Shown here: in pieces, positions 52,808-61,261 of the stretch
Position numbering within the stretch: the first letter of the stretch is position 1
Layout of the letters: every line of letters begins with the position of its first letter
Notes under the pieces: generated by a model
What the model was told of the DNA's origin: nothing
What the model saw: the letters and a program-made list of their open reading frames with translations, nothing else
Databases searched by the model: none
Assembly: GCA_041737835.1 (NCBI GenBank)
Contig: JBGSQY010000018.1
Source of the DNA: Bythopirellula sp041737835
GTDB lineage: Bacteria; Planctomycetota; Planctomycetia; Pirellulales; Lacipirellulaceae
DNA length: 64,000 bases
Strand: one strand, 5' to 3'
Translations under genes and position numbers: made by a program

Positions 52808-52836
52808 TTGTGAGCACGCAAGGCCTCTGATACACT
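52808..52836 (+). promoter_or_regulatory. Promoter of the tRNA-Pro gene
   Basis: TTGTGA (52808-52813), a 17-base spacer, and TACACT (52831-52836); transcription would start about 29 bases before the tRNA. Spacing and box quality are good for a sigma-70 promoter. Confidence 0.6.
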
Positions 52837-52871
52837 TGCGAGATTGTCGGAACCCGCGAGGTTCATTCCTG

Positions 52872-52945
52872 CGGGCTGTAGCTCAGCCTGGTAGAGCGCT
52901 GCGTTCGGGACGCAGAGGCCGCAAGTTCAAATCTTGTCAGCCCGA
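52872..52945 (+). tRNA. tRNA-Pro (anticodon CGG)
   Basis: A complete cloverleaf: acceptor CGGGCTG / CAGCCCG, D-arm GCTC...GAGC, anticodon arm CTGCG-TTCGGGA-CGCAG with anticodon CGG at 52906-52908, variable loop AGGCC, T-arm GCAAG-TTCAAAT-CTTGT, and discriminator A at 52945. No CCA is encoded. It lies at the border of the accessory region. Confidence 0.95.
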
Positions 52946-52983
52946 CTTACCGTAACTATTGCCGAATCAAAGCTTTGTGATAC

Positions 52984-53041
52984 CTCAGGATGTTCCTGAG
53001 AGCGGCGCCTTAACGCGATTGTTCGAGTAGTTTTACTCGAA
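52984..53041 (+). promoter_or_regulatory. Two hairpins between tRNA-Pro and the beta-helix gene
   Basis: CTCAGGA / TCCTGAG (52984-53000, loop TGT) and TTCGAGTA / TACTCGAA (53022-53041, loop GTTT) are both perfect stems. The first may end the tRNA transcript; the second lies 14 bases before the AAGGAG of the next gene. Confidence 0.5.
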
Positions 53042-53068
53042 ACGTTTGCAATACTAAGGAGCCATCAC

Positions 53069-54268
53069 ATGTCTGTGCGAGTGCCCAAATATAGCAACGG
53101 CACTCTTACCGTGCTAAGTAGCACGTTTTTAGAGAATTTGGGCGACGAATACGGCGGTGGGATTTGTAGCATTGGTACTGTGACCGTTGAGAACAGTACT
53201 CTCACAGAGAATGAGAGCTCCCGTAGCACCGCGGGTGCAGGTGGTGGTATTTATGGTGAGGGCATTGTCACCATCAAAAACAGCACCATTAGCGGTAATT
53301 TCGGCCTCTATGGCGGTGGCGTATTTGCCTATGGTGGCTACCTCTCGATCAATTCAAGCACCATCAACAACAATTCGGGGTACTACAGTGGTGGGGGAAT
53401 TTGGAGCTCGGCGACGGTCATATTAAATAACTCTATTGTTGCAAACTCAGGTACTGGCGGGGATATCTTTATTTCCGGTGGGTTGCTGAGTGGCACTCAC
53501 AACATAGTCGAGGACGGGAGCGGCGGGCCAGGACTTATTAACACCATCACCGGGGATCCACTCCTCGGCGAACTTGCCGAAAATGGAGGACCGACATGGA
53601 CTCACGCGATTCTTGCTGGTGGTCCTGCTTACAATGCGGGCGATTCGAGCATTTTGACACCCCTAGAATTTGACCAGCGGGGCTTGGGTTTCGATCGTGT
53701 CGTCGGCGGACGGGTGGACATCGGGGCCTACGAAGTGCAAATAGTCTTGGTGGACTCTGCTGATTTCGACGAAGACGGCGACGTCGATGGAAGAGACTTC
53801 CTCGCCTGGCAGCGCGGCTTCGGCACGCCCGCGCCTACCGCCGTGAAATCCCAGGGCGATGCCGACAACGACCTGGATGTCGATGGTGCGGACCTGTCCG
53901 TGTGGCAATTGCAGTACGGCACTGTTCCCGGGCCATTGGTTGCGACCCTGGCCGTTGAAGACACGATCGAAGCGGAAGTTCAGTTCGTAAGCGCTGTGGA
54001 TGACCCCTTCAGCAACTATCAGGCTGTGCTCGACGCCGCCATGGCTTGGGAATTCTTGAGCCAGAGTCAACCGGAATGGGAGAGCCCTGTCGTCGAGGAA
54101 CGCGCGCTCCAAGCCTTCTTCGCTGAGGCACCGGTCGAAGCGATTGCTGAACGGTTTTCGGATGCTTCACAGTTCCTGGGTGATCCAGTGGATGAGGAAA
54201 GTGAGAGCGAAGCGTCCGAGGACCCACCTTGGCTGGATGCAGAGTTGCTGGAAAAAGTCTTCGGCTGA
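53069..54268 (+). CDS. Beta-helix/dockerin protein without signal peptide (probably 5' truncated)
   Basis: 399 aa. AAGGAG lies 7 bases before the ATG. Residues 1-190 are parallel beta-helix repeats of the planctomycete polymorphic type (NSTLTENESS, NSTISGNFGLYGGGV, NSTINNNSGYYSGGGI, NSIVAN), then LGELAENGGPTWTHAIL and a dockerin-like part with two calcium loops (DFDEDGDVDGRDFLAWQRGFG and DADNDLDVDGADLSVWQ). The acidic C-terminus (about 300-399) is unlike typical ends. Family members are large secreted proteins that start with a signal and many more repeats; this one has neither, so it is probably a fragment that has gained or kept a ribosome site. Export is doubtful. Confidence 0.72.
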   Translation: MSVRVPKYSNGTLTVLSSTFLENLGDEYGGGICSIGTVTVENSTLTENESSRSTAGAGGGIYGEGIVTIKNSTISGNFGLYGGGVFAYGGYLSINSSTINNNSGYYSGGGIWSSATVILNNSIVANSGTGGDIFISGGLLSGTHNIVEDGSGGPGLINTITGDPLLGELAENGGPTWTHAILAGGPAYNAGDSSILTPLEFDQRGLGFDRVVGGRVDIGAYEVQIVLVDSADFDEDGDVDGRDFLAWQRGFGTPAPTAVKSQGDADNDLDVDGADLSVWQLQYGTVPGPLVATLAVEDTIEAEVQFVSAVDDPFSNYQAVLDAAMAWEFLSQSQPEWESPVVEERALQAFFAEAPVEAIAERFSDASQFLGDPVDEESESEASEDPPWLDAELLEKVFG

Positions 54269-54738
54269 TCTGCTGAGCGTGAGTGCCCGCAAGTTGTCCT
54301 TGAGCGAGTATCCCGGAGCGCTCCCACTGGCTGAGCGAGAGAGTGCGCGCTGTCGTGCGGGAGGCATATCGATAGACTTCACAGCGTGGCTGGCCCGTTT
54401 GCGGTCGGCTGGACAAACCGCTGTCGCTAAGCATCTTGCTCGACAGTGGCAGTGTGGAAGACCTCGGTAATAGCGTCACCATATCGACAACAACCTGGCC
54501 CTGGCCAGCGAAGCCCGCCTCGATTATGCCATTCGCGACCCATGAGGGCGTGTCATTACGCTAAAGTGCCCGAGTGAAATGACGGTTCGACATTTGCGCT
54601 CAACGGGTGAACCAGTTTAGAAAGTTCTTGCCTCCGAAATCCCTGCATGGTTTGAGAACACGGTGGGTTGTCGAAGTGTCTCCAGCGGTGAGAGGTAAGA
54701 GAATCGACGCTGGCATTAGGCACGGTGCAAATCCGAAC
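54269..54738. other. 470-bp gap, degraded-looking DNA
   Basis: Between the beta-helix gene and the last sulfatase. A short coding-like stretch (DNNLALASEARLDYAIRDP ending in a stop near 54544) lies without a start and may be a gene remnant. Nothing else is recognisable. Confidence 0.4.
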
Positions 54739-57093
54739 CTATTTAAGCGATACCTCGACCCTTCCGATCTCACCGTTGAACTTGAACGGGCGCTGTTCGA
54801 AGTAGTCACGAGACACGGTCGAGCCGAGGTCGGTGCCGACGTCAAAGCTTTCACTTGCAGTAAACGCGGCGGGCACGGTCATCTTCACGGTGGTGCGAGC
54901 GACTTCCTTGCCGTCCACCGTCAGCAAGATGTCGGCTGGTGCGCCGGGTTTCGGGGCCTTGAGTGTGGTGTTCACCACGATTGTGTGCTTGCCCGCCGCA
55001 ATCTTTTCGGCTGACTTCGCGATGGACCGATCAATGATCATCAAGTTGTATTCAAAAACGAGATGGCCCTGGTCCATGTAGCACGTGAGACCGCCCCCCG
55101 CGCCGCCCATGGCGTAGAGCACGCCGCTGGCCTCCGCGCCGCATTCGAGGTCGATCGTCACGGTGTTGCTATGGTTGCCTAGGGCGGGAGCCGTGAACTC
55201 GGGCATCCGCGTCGTCGTGTCGTCGAAGGTCCAGCTCGTGTAGGGTGACTTGAGCCGGTCTTCGGGATGAATTCGCAGCCAGATGCCAGCTCCGATGGGG
55301 AAGACTTTGTTCTCCTCCGCTTGGGCGAGGAACAGCTTTTTCATTTCTTCGACTTTCTGTGGCTGCTCCTTGGCGAGGTCGTGCATCTGCGTGAAGTCGT
55401 TGGTGAGATCGTAGAGTTCCCACACGGCTTTCGAGGAATCCCACTTATCGAGTCCTGGCTGAGCGTTCAGCCACGGGCTGAGCGGTCCAAAGGTACAGGC
55501 ATACCAGCCATCCTTGTAAATGCCGTCGCTACCGTTGTTGTCGAAATACTGGACGTGCTTGTTCTCGGGCGCGTGGGCATCAGCGAAACTGGCGGCCATG
55601 CTGACCCCGTCGATGGGATCCTGCGGGAAGCTATTCACTTCCTTGGGTGCCTTGATGCCGATGACGTCATAGAGCGTCGGCACGATGTCGTTGACGTGGT
55701 AGAACTGGGAGCGCGGCGTCTTGTCGGCCTTGATCTTCTTTGGCCAGGAAACGACAAGCGGATTACGGGTGCCGCCGAAGTGGGCGGCGACGAGCTTCGT
55801 CGAGCGGAACGGTGCGCTGCCGGCCCAAGCCCAACTTGCGTGATAGATGTTGTCCGTGAGAGAACCGCCGAGGGCTGGGAGGCCGCCGAGTTCGTCGAGC
55901 GCCTTGATTTGCTGGGCGATCGTATTGGGGATCTGGTTCTGCGCGAGCAGTTCGCTGATCGAGCCGTTCTGCCCTTCGGCGGAACTGCCGTTGTCGCCCC
56001 AGATGTAGAGGATGATCGTGTTCTCGCGCTGTCCAGTCTGGTCAAGGTAATCAACCAGCCTGCCGACTTGGGCATCCGTGTGTTCACAGAAGCCGGCATA
56101 GAGTTCCATCAGTCGTAACTGAAAAGCGCGCTCTGATTCGGGAATGTCTTCCCAAGCGGCCATGGTTGGGTCGCGCGGCGTAAGCTCCGCGTTGGCAGGA
56201 ATCCAACCGAGTTGCTTTTGGCGGGCGAAGATTTCTTCGCGAAGTTTGTCCCAGCCCTGGTCGAACTTGCCTTTGTACTTGTCGGCCCACTGCGCGGCGA
56301 CGTGGTGTGGTCCGTGGACTCCGCCGGGCGCCCAATACATCAAGAAGGGTTTGTCCGGGGAAAACGCCCGATGCTTTTTGAGCCAATTGATCCCCTGGTC
56401 CGCCATGTCCTCAGTGAGATGATACGTCTCATCGTGCGGCGGCTCGATGGCCGTGGTGTTCTCCACGAGGCGCGGCTCCCACTGCGATGTTTCGCCCGCG
56501 AGGAAGCCGTAGAAGTACTCAAAACCATACCCAGTCGGCCAATAGGTGAACGGCCCCATCGCCGTGGTCTGGTCGGCGGGTGTGTTGTGCCATTTGCCAA
56601 AGGCGGAGGTCTTGTAGCCATAGTTTTTCAGGACTTCGGCCACCGTTGCGGAGGTCTTGGGGATGACACCGGTGTAGCCGTCCCAATCGACCGCACGCTC
56701 GGCGATGGTGCCACTGCCGACACGCTGATGATTCCGCCCCGTCAGCAGCGCTGCACGCGTTGGCGAGCAAATCGAGGTGGTGTGGAAGCGGTTATAGCTG
56801 ATCCCTTCGTTGCGAAGCTTCGAAAGCGTCGGTGTATGCGCGAATCCGCCAAAGGTATCCGGCACGCCGAAGCCCGCGTCGTCGATCAGCACGATGAGCA
56901 CGTTCGGCGCGCCTTGCGGCAGGCGATCCGGCTCAACGCGACGTTTGTGGACGGACTCCTGCAGCGTTGGCCCGGCCTTGCTGGCGGAGGGAGTCGGCGG
57001 AAACGGCAGCACAGAGCCGTCATCCTGTGTGGCGGCGAACGCTCCGGAGGCGAGTCCAGAAAACATAACGACGAAGGCAATGATCGTTTTCAT
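54739..57093 (-). CDS. Secreted arylsulfatase, first of three by position
   Basis: 784 aa from ATG 57093, with a signal peptide (IIAFVVMFSGLASGAFA) followed by an ILPFPPTP-like linker, as in the next sulfatase. It hydrolyses sulfate esters with a formylglycine made from Cys109 in the motif CSPTRAALLTGR; metal ligands DD at 71-72, GKWHNTP, GPHHVAAQWADKYKGKFDQGWDKLREE and WGDNGSSAEGQNG. A long C-terminal beta domain (about 590-784) ends in VEVSLK and may bind the substrate. It is closely similar to the neighbouring 787-aa sulfatase across the whole length, so they are tandem paralogues. The gap to that gene is 10 nt, so they are one operon. Substrate unknown; no formylglycine-generating enzyme is present. 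Confidence 0.93.
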   Translation of the reverse strand: MKTIIAFVVMFSGLASGAFAATQDDGSVLPFPPTPSASKAGPTLQESVHKRRVEPDRLPQGAPNVLIVLIDDAGFGVPDTFGGFAHTPTLSKLRNEGISYNRFHTTSICSPTRAALLTGRNHQRVGSGTIAERAVDWDGYTGVIPKTSATVAEVLKNYGYKTSAFGKWHNTPADQTTAMGPFTYWPTGYGFEYFYGFLAGETSQWEPRLVENTTAIEPPHDETYHLTEDMADQGINWLKKHRAFSPDKPFLMYWAPGGVHGPHHVAAQWADKYKGKFDQGWDKLREEIFARQKQLGWIPANAELTPRDPTMAAWEDIPESERAFQLRLMELYAGFCEHTDAQVGRLVDYLDQTGQRENTIILYIWGDNGSSAEGQNGSISELLAQNQIPNTIAQQIKALDELGGLPALGGSLTDNIYHASWAWAGSAPFRSTKLVAAHFGGTRNPLVVSWPKKIKADKTPRSQFYHVNDIVPTLYDVIGIKAPKEVNSFPQDPIDGVSMAASFADAHAPENKHVQYFDNNGSDGIYKDGWYACTFGPLSPWLNAQPGLDKWDSSKAVWELYDLTNDFTQMHDLAKEQPQKVEEMKKLFLAQAEENKVFPIGAGIWLRIHPEDRLKSPYTSWTFDDTTTRMPEFTAPALGNHSNTVTIDLECGAEASGVLYAMGGAGGGLTCYMDQGHLVFEYNLMIIDRSIAKSAEKIAAGKHTIVVNTTLKAPKPGAPADILLTVDGKEVARTTVKMTVPAAFTASESFDVGTDLGSTVSRDYFEQRPFKFNGEIGRVEVSLK

Positions 57094-57103
57094 ATAGGGC
57101 AGC

Positions 57104-59467
57104 CTATTTTTGTAGATACTTGATCGTCGTCGTGCCGATGGCGCCGTTGAAGGCGAACGGGGCCTGATCGAAGTAATCAAGCGAGACGGGCGAATCCAAA
57201 TCGGTGCCGATATCAAAAGTTGCGTTGGAGGTGAAGTGGAGCGACATCGCCGCGGGCACTCGACCCCGCGCCACTTCTGCGCCATTCACCCTAAGCGTGA
57301 CGTCCATCGGCCCGCCGATCTTCTCAGCTAGTTTGGATTCGACTTCGACTTTGACCTTGCCAGCGGGAAGCTTGTTCTTGGACTTGAGCTTCGTGCGTTG
57401 GATCTCGAACAAGTTGAACTCGTAGCAAAGGAAGCCGTCTTTCACATAGCAAGTGATGCCGCCGGAGAACCCGGCGAGCGCATAGAGTACGCCGTTCGCA
57501 TTCTTGGGTACGTCCACATCCATCGTCACAAGACTATCCGCTTTGCCCAGCTTGGGCGCAGCGGATTCCGGCATACGAGTCATGGGGCCATCGAAGGTCC
57601 ATTCCGTGAGGGATGAAGCGGGCGCGTCCTCGGGATGGAACATGGCGGTCGACCACAGGCCGCCGCCGATGGGCAGGTTCTTGTTCTTCGTGGATTCAAG
57701 CAGGAAGAGCAGCTTCAGTTCTTCGAGCTTCTGCGGATTGGTTGCCGCTAGGTCATTTGCCTGACTCCAGTCCTCGTCAATCTTGTAGAGTTCCCACCGG
57801 TCAGTGAGCGGAGACCATTCCTTGATGCCTTTCGGAAGGCCGCCTACCCACGGTTCGCGGGGACCGGGGGCACTCGCGAACCAACCATCGTGGTAGATGC
57901 CGCGACTGGCCATAATGTCGAAGAATTGCGTCTTCCGCGTCCCTGGCGCATTCGCGTCGTCAAAGGCATACACCATGCTGACGCCGTCGATGGAATCCTG
58001 CTCAAACCCGTTCACGATTCGCGGCGGCGTAATCTTCGTCAATTCGTAGATTGTCGGCACGATATCGATGACGTGATGAAACTGCGGACGTGCCGTCGGA
58101 TCTGCCTTGATACGTTTCGGCCACGAGACGGCCATCGGCTGACGGGTGCCGCCAAAGTGAGCGCCCACGAGCTTGGTGGACTTGTAAGGCGTGCTGCCCG
58201 CCCAGGCCCAAGCCGCGTGATACATGTTGTCAGTTTTCGGGCCGCCGAGGGCATCGAGCCCGCCGAGTTCCTTCAGAGCTTCGAGATGTTGCGATATCTT
58301 GGTCGGAATTCCGTTCTGTGCGAGTTGCTCGCTGATCGTGCCGTAAAGGCCCTCCGCCGAGGATCCGTTGTCACCCCAAATGTAGAAGATGAGGGTGTTG
58401 TCGAGCTTGCCCTGACGCTCGATCTCGGCGATGACCCGACCAGCGTTATAGTCGGCGTGCTCGGTGAATCCGGCGAAGACTTCCATCAGTCGGCGTTGGA
58501 ACGGCTTTTCTTCCTCGGGAATTGAATCCCACGAAGCCATCGATTCGGGGCGTGGCGTGAGCTGGGCGTTCTGCGGGATCCAGCCTTTGGCCTTGGCATT
58601 CGCGAAGACGCGCTCGCGATACTTGTCCCAACCGTCGTCGAACTTACCCTTATACTTGTCGGCCCATTCCTTCATGACTTGGTGCGGGCCGTGCGAGGCG
58701 CCCGGCGCCCAATACATAAAGAAGGGCTTGTCCGGCGCGTAGGCGTTTTGCTCGCGCAACCAAGTGATGGCATCCGTCGCGATGTCGTCGGACAGGTGAT
58801 AGTCTTTCGGAAGATGCTCGGTTACGGCCGTGGTGTTGCGTGTCAGGGTCGGTTCATACTGCGAGGCTTCGCCGGCGAGGAAGCCGTAGAAATACTCGAA
58901 CCCATAGCCCGTCGGCCAGTAATCGAAGGGTCCCTTGTTTGTGATCTGCTCTTCGGGAGTGTTATGCCACTTCCCCCAGGCCCCCGTGTTGTAGCCGTAG
59001 TTCTTGAGCACTTCGGCGACGGTCGCCGAAGACTTCGGAATGGTGCCGCTGAAGCCGTCAAAGTCATTGGCGATCGCGGCAATCTGCCCATTGCCGACCC
59101 GCGTGTGATTTCGCCCGCAGAGCAATGCTGCCCGCGTGGGCGAGCACATGGCCGTTGAGTGGAAACGATTGAACGAGATTCCCATGTTCGCCACGCGATC
59201 GAGCGTCGGCGTGTTGATCTCCCCGCCGTAAGTCGACGGCGTGCCCGGCCCCACGTCGTCCATCAGGATGATCAGGATGTTGGGTGCACCTTCGGTAAGT
59301 CGCTTAGGCTCGACGCGTTTCTTGTAGGTGGAATCCTGGATCGTAAGCCCCGGTGTCGAGCCAGACGGCGTCGGCGGAAACGGTAGGATTTCCTGAGCGA
59401 GTGTTACTGACGCGAGCAATGCGCTGAGCGCAAGGCTGACAACAGCGATCGAAGTTTTCGAACTCAT
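57104..59467 (-). CDS. Secreted arylsulfatase, second of three
   Basis: 787 aa from ATG 59467; a GTG five codons upstream is less likely. A signal peptide (SIAVVSLALSALLASVTLAQ) leads into ILPFPPTPSGSTPG. The active-site motif is CSPTRAALLCGR with Cys108, acid pair DD at 70-71, GKWHNTPEEQ, YWAPGASHGPHQVMKEWADKYKGKFDDGWDKYRE and WGDNGSSAEGLYG. The C-terminal 200 residues form the same beta domain as in the first sulfatase. The two genes are about equal in length and align throughout by eye, pointing to duplication. It is preceded by the 514-aa sulfatase after 20 nt. Confidence 0.93.
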   Translation of the reverse strand: MSSKTSIAVVSLALSALLASVTLAQEILPFPPTPSGSTPGLTIQDSTYKKRVEPKRLTEGAPNILIILMDDVGPGTPSTYGGEINTPTLDRVANMGISFNRFHSTAMCSPTRAALLCGRNHTRVGNGQIAAIANDFDGFSGTIPKSSATVAEVLKNYGYNTGAWGKWHNTPEEQITNKGPFDYWPTGYGFEYFYGFLAGEASQYEPTLTRNTTAVTEHLPKDYHLSDDIATDAITWLREQNAYAPDKPFFMYWAPGASHGPHQVMKEWADKYKGKFDDGWDKYRERVFANAKAKGWIPQNAQLTPRPESMASWDSIPEEEKPFQRRLMEVFAGFTEHADYNAGRVIAEIERQGKLDNTLIFYIWGDNGSSAEGLYGTISEQLAQNGIPTKISQHLEALKELGGLDALGGPKTDNMYHAAWAWAGSTPYKSTKLVGAHFGGTRQPMAVSWPKRIKADPTARPQFHHVIDIVPTIYELTKITPPRIVNGFEQDSIDGVSMVYAFDDANAPGTRKTQFFDIMASRGIYHDGWFASAPGPREPWVGGLPKGIKEWSPLTDRWELYKIDEDWSQANDLAATNPQKLEELKLLFLLESTKNKNLPIGGGLWSTAMFHPEDAPASSLTEWTFDGPMTRMPESAAPKLGKADSLVTMDVDVPKNANGVLYALAGFSGGITCYVKDGFLCYEFNLFEIQRTKLKSKNKLPAGKVKVEVESKLAEKIGGPMDVTLRVNGAEVARGRVPAAMSLHFTSNATFDIGTDLDSPVSLDYFDQAPFAFNGAIGTTTIKYLQK

Positions 59468-59486
59468 GAATGTGAGGCTCACTGAG

Positions 59487-61031
59487 TTAATGTTGCGATT
59501 TGATCTTGAGAATCTGGGACTGGATACCCTCGATGGTCTTACCCATCTGTGCGCTGAGACCGAGTTGGCGGATGGGGAATTCTTGGAAGGTCATCAGGTG
59601 CTGTTCGACAATTCCCACAATCGGGGTCAGTACCCAAGTCTTATGCTCCGCATACTGGCGATTCACGTCGCCGGTTTGCCGCTCGAAGGGGTCCATACGC
59701 AGATTCGTGATGAGCGGGCGGCCGAGACCCACCAGCGGATCATCCCAGTGGCCTCCTTCTTTGATGGAGAAGCTGACCTTGAACGCGTCGTACCGGATGG
59801 CTGTCAGGACGGTCTCGTCGTAGTAAAAGACAAACTTGCGAGCCGACCTGTCGCTCTCCCCCGTGAACAATGCGGTCTGGTCGTAGCCGTCCAGGTGGAC
59901 CTTGTAGGGCTTGCCGCCGTAGTCTGCGCCTTGTTTCAGCTTCGCTACAGCATCGGGTTCGCCGGCGGCGGACGCCAACGTCGGCAGCAAGTCTGTCATG
60001 TCGACGATTTCGCTGGAGACGCGCCCTCCGGGGGCGCCGGGCCAGCGGATAAGGCACGGGGCGCGCACGCCGCCTTCCCAAGTGGTGCCCTTGTCGCCGC
60101 GAAACGGGCTCGTGCCCCCTTCGGGCCACATGTACTGGTACGCGCCGTTGTCGGTCACGTAGACGACGATGGTATTCTTGGCGAGGCCCGTTTCGTCGAG
60201 CTTCGCCAAGAGCTGGCCGACGTGCCCGTCATGCTCAGCGAGCGCGTCGCCGTAAACGTCCTCCCGACCCGCCCGGGACTTGCCGCGAACGCCGTCTTTA
60301 AAGTGAAAGAACACATGGAGGCGCGCGGAGCAGTGCCAGAGGAAGAAGGGCTGCTTGTCTTTCGCCTTACGGTCCAGGAAATCGAGCGACTTGGCGACGA
60401 TTTCGTCATCGAAGGTTTCCATCCGCTTCGTCGTCAGCGGACCTTCATCCTTCGTCGGGCCCTCGGCGGTGCCAGAGATAACCCCGCGCGGGTCAAACTT
60501 TTTGCGGAACGCTGGGTCCGTCGGGCGGTCGGGGTCTTCTAAGTCCTCATTGCCGTTGAGGTGGTAAAGGTTTCCAAAGTACTCGTCGAACCCATGCCGG
60601 TGCGGCAGATGCTCTTCAAGATCACCGAGGTGGTTCTTGCCGAATTGAGCGGTCGAATAACCCTTGGCCTTGAGGATTTCTGCGAGTGTGACGTCCTCCT
60701 TTTGCAGACCAGCGGGCGAGCCGGGCGTGCCGACGGTGGTCAATCCGGTGCGGACGGGAAGTTGGCCGGTCAGGAACGCGGCTCGACCTGCGGTACAACT
60801 CGGCTGTGCGTAGAACGAGGTCAGCCGGAGACCTTCGCGGCCGATGCGGTCAATGTTGGGCGTCTCGACGCCCATAACGTCGCCGCCGTACGACGAAACG
60901 TTCATCCAGCCCACGTCGTCGGCCATGATGACAAGGATGTTGGGCCTAGATTGCGCCCATGAAGACGATGGTACGCTGATGACCACTGCCGTGAGGGCAG
61001 CGACGAGAGTCGTTAAATAACATCGGTACAC
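59487..61031 (-). CDS. Secreted sulfatase with CxAxR active site, third of three
   Basis: 514 aa from a GTG at 61031 with GGAG nine bases upstream. The signal peptide is LTTLVAALTAVVISVPSSSWA. The domain is a shorter S1-type sulfatase: MADDVGWMNVSSYGGDVMGVETPNIDRIGREGLRLT, active site CTAGRAAFLTGQ with Cys79 and Ala in place of the usual Pro, GKNHLGDLEEHLPHRHGFDEYFGNLYHLN, YVTDNGAYQYMWPEGGTSPFRG and WEGGVRAPCLIRWPG. C-x-A-x-R motifs are known for a minority of sulfatases. It is the first gene of the operon and lies divergent from the AraC-type regulator, so it may define the inducing substrate. Confidence 0.92.
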   Translation of the reverse strand: MYRCYLTTLVAALTAVVISVPSSSWAQSRPNILVIMADDVGWMNVSSYGGDVMGVETPNIDRIGREGLRLTSFYAQPSCTAGRAAFLTGQLPVRTGLTTVGTPGSPAGLQKEDVTLAEILKAKGYSTAQFGKNHLGDLEEHLPHRHGFDEYFGNLYHLNGNEDLEDPDRPTDPAFRKKFDPRGVISGTAEGPTKDEGPLTTKRMETFDDEIVAKSLDFLDRKAKDKQPFFLWHCSARLHVFFHFKDGVRGKSRAGREDVYGDALAEHDGHVGQLLAKLDETGLAKNTIVVYVTDNGAYQYMWPEGGTSPFRGDKGTTWEGGVRAPCLIRWPGAPGGRVSSEIVDMTDLLPTLASAAGEPDAVAKLKQGADYGGKPYKVHLDGYDQTALFTGESDRSARKFVFYYDETVLTAIRYDAFKVSFSIKEGGHWDDPLVGLGRPLITNLRMDPFERQTGDVNRQYAEHKTWVLTPIVGIVEQHLMTFQEFPIRQLGLSAQMGKTIEGIQSQILKIKSQH

Positions 61032-61261
61032 GTTACGTTACTCCGGCGAGTCGAGAGGGCAGTCGGCCGACAATGTGGTCCAATGCGCTATGGCCAAGGG
61101 CTCCCCGAGAAGCCGACGGCGTCCTCATTTCGACTTGCCAATTGTCAGAAGAGAAATTGCAATTTATTCTATAGTCTCTCCCTTCTGCCTGCACGGGGAT
61201 TCATCAGGCCGGGGCCCCAGTATCCAAAAGACGCAATTTCAGGAATGACGCTTTAGGCTTG
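61032..61261. promoter_or_regulatory. Divergent control region of sulfatases and AraC regulator
   Basis: 230 bp between the minus-strand sulfatase operon and the plus-strand regulator. A perfect 12-bp palindrome AAATTGCAATTT lies at 61154-61165, in an AT-rich stretch with TATTCTATAGT beside it. This could be an operator or a promoter core; AraC regulators usually bind direct repeats, which I do not see clearly. Confidence 0.45.

Noticed and set aside
52959..53068. In-frame upstream extension of the beta-helix protein
   Set aside because: A stop at 52997 ends it and the intervening residues are not beta-helix-like.
56212..57123. A 303-aa plus-strand frame opposite the first sulfatase
   Set aside because: Same reasoning: antisense shadow of a conserved enzyme.
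59466..60542. A 358-aa plus-strand frame opposite the third sulfatase
   Set aside because: Antisense to a gene with clear catalytic motifs; sequence has no family character.
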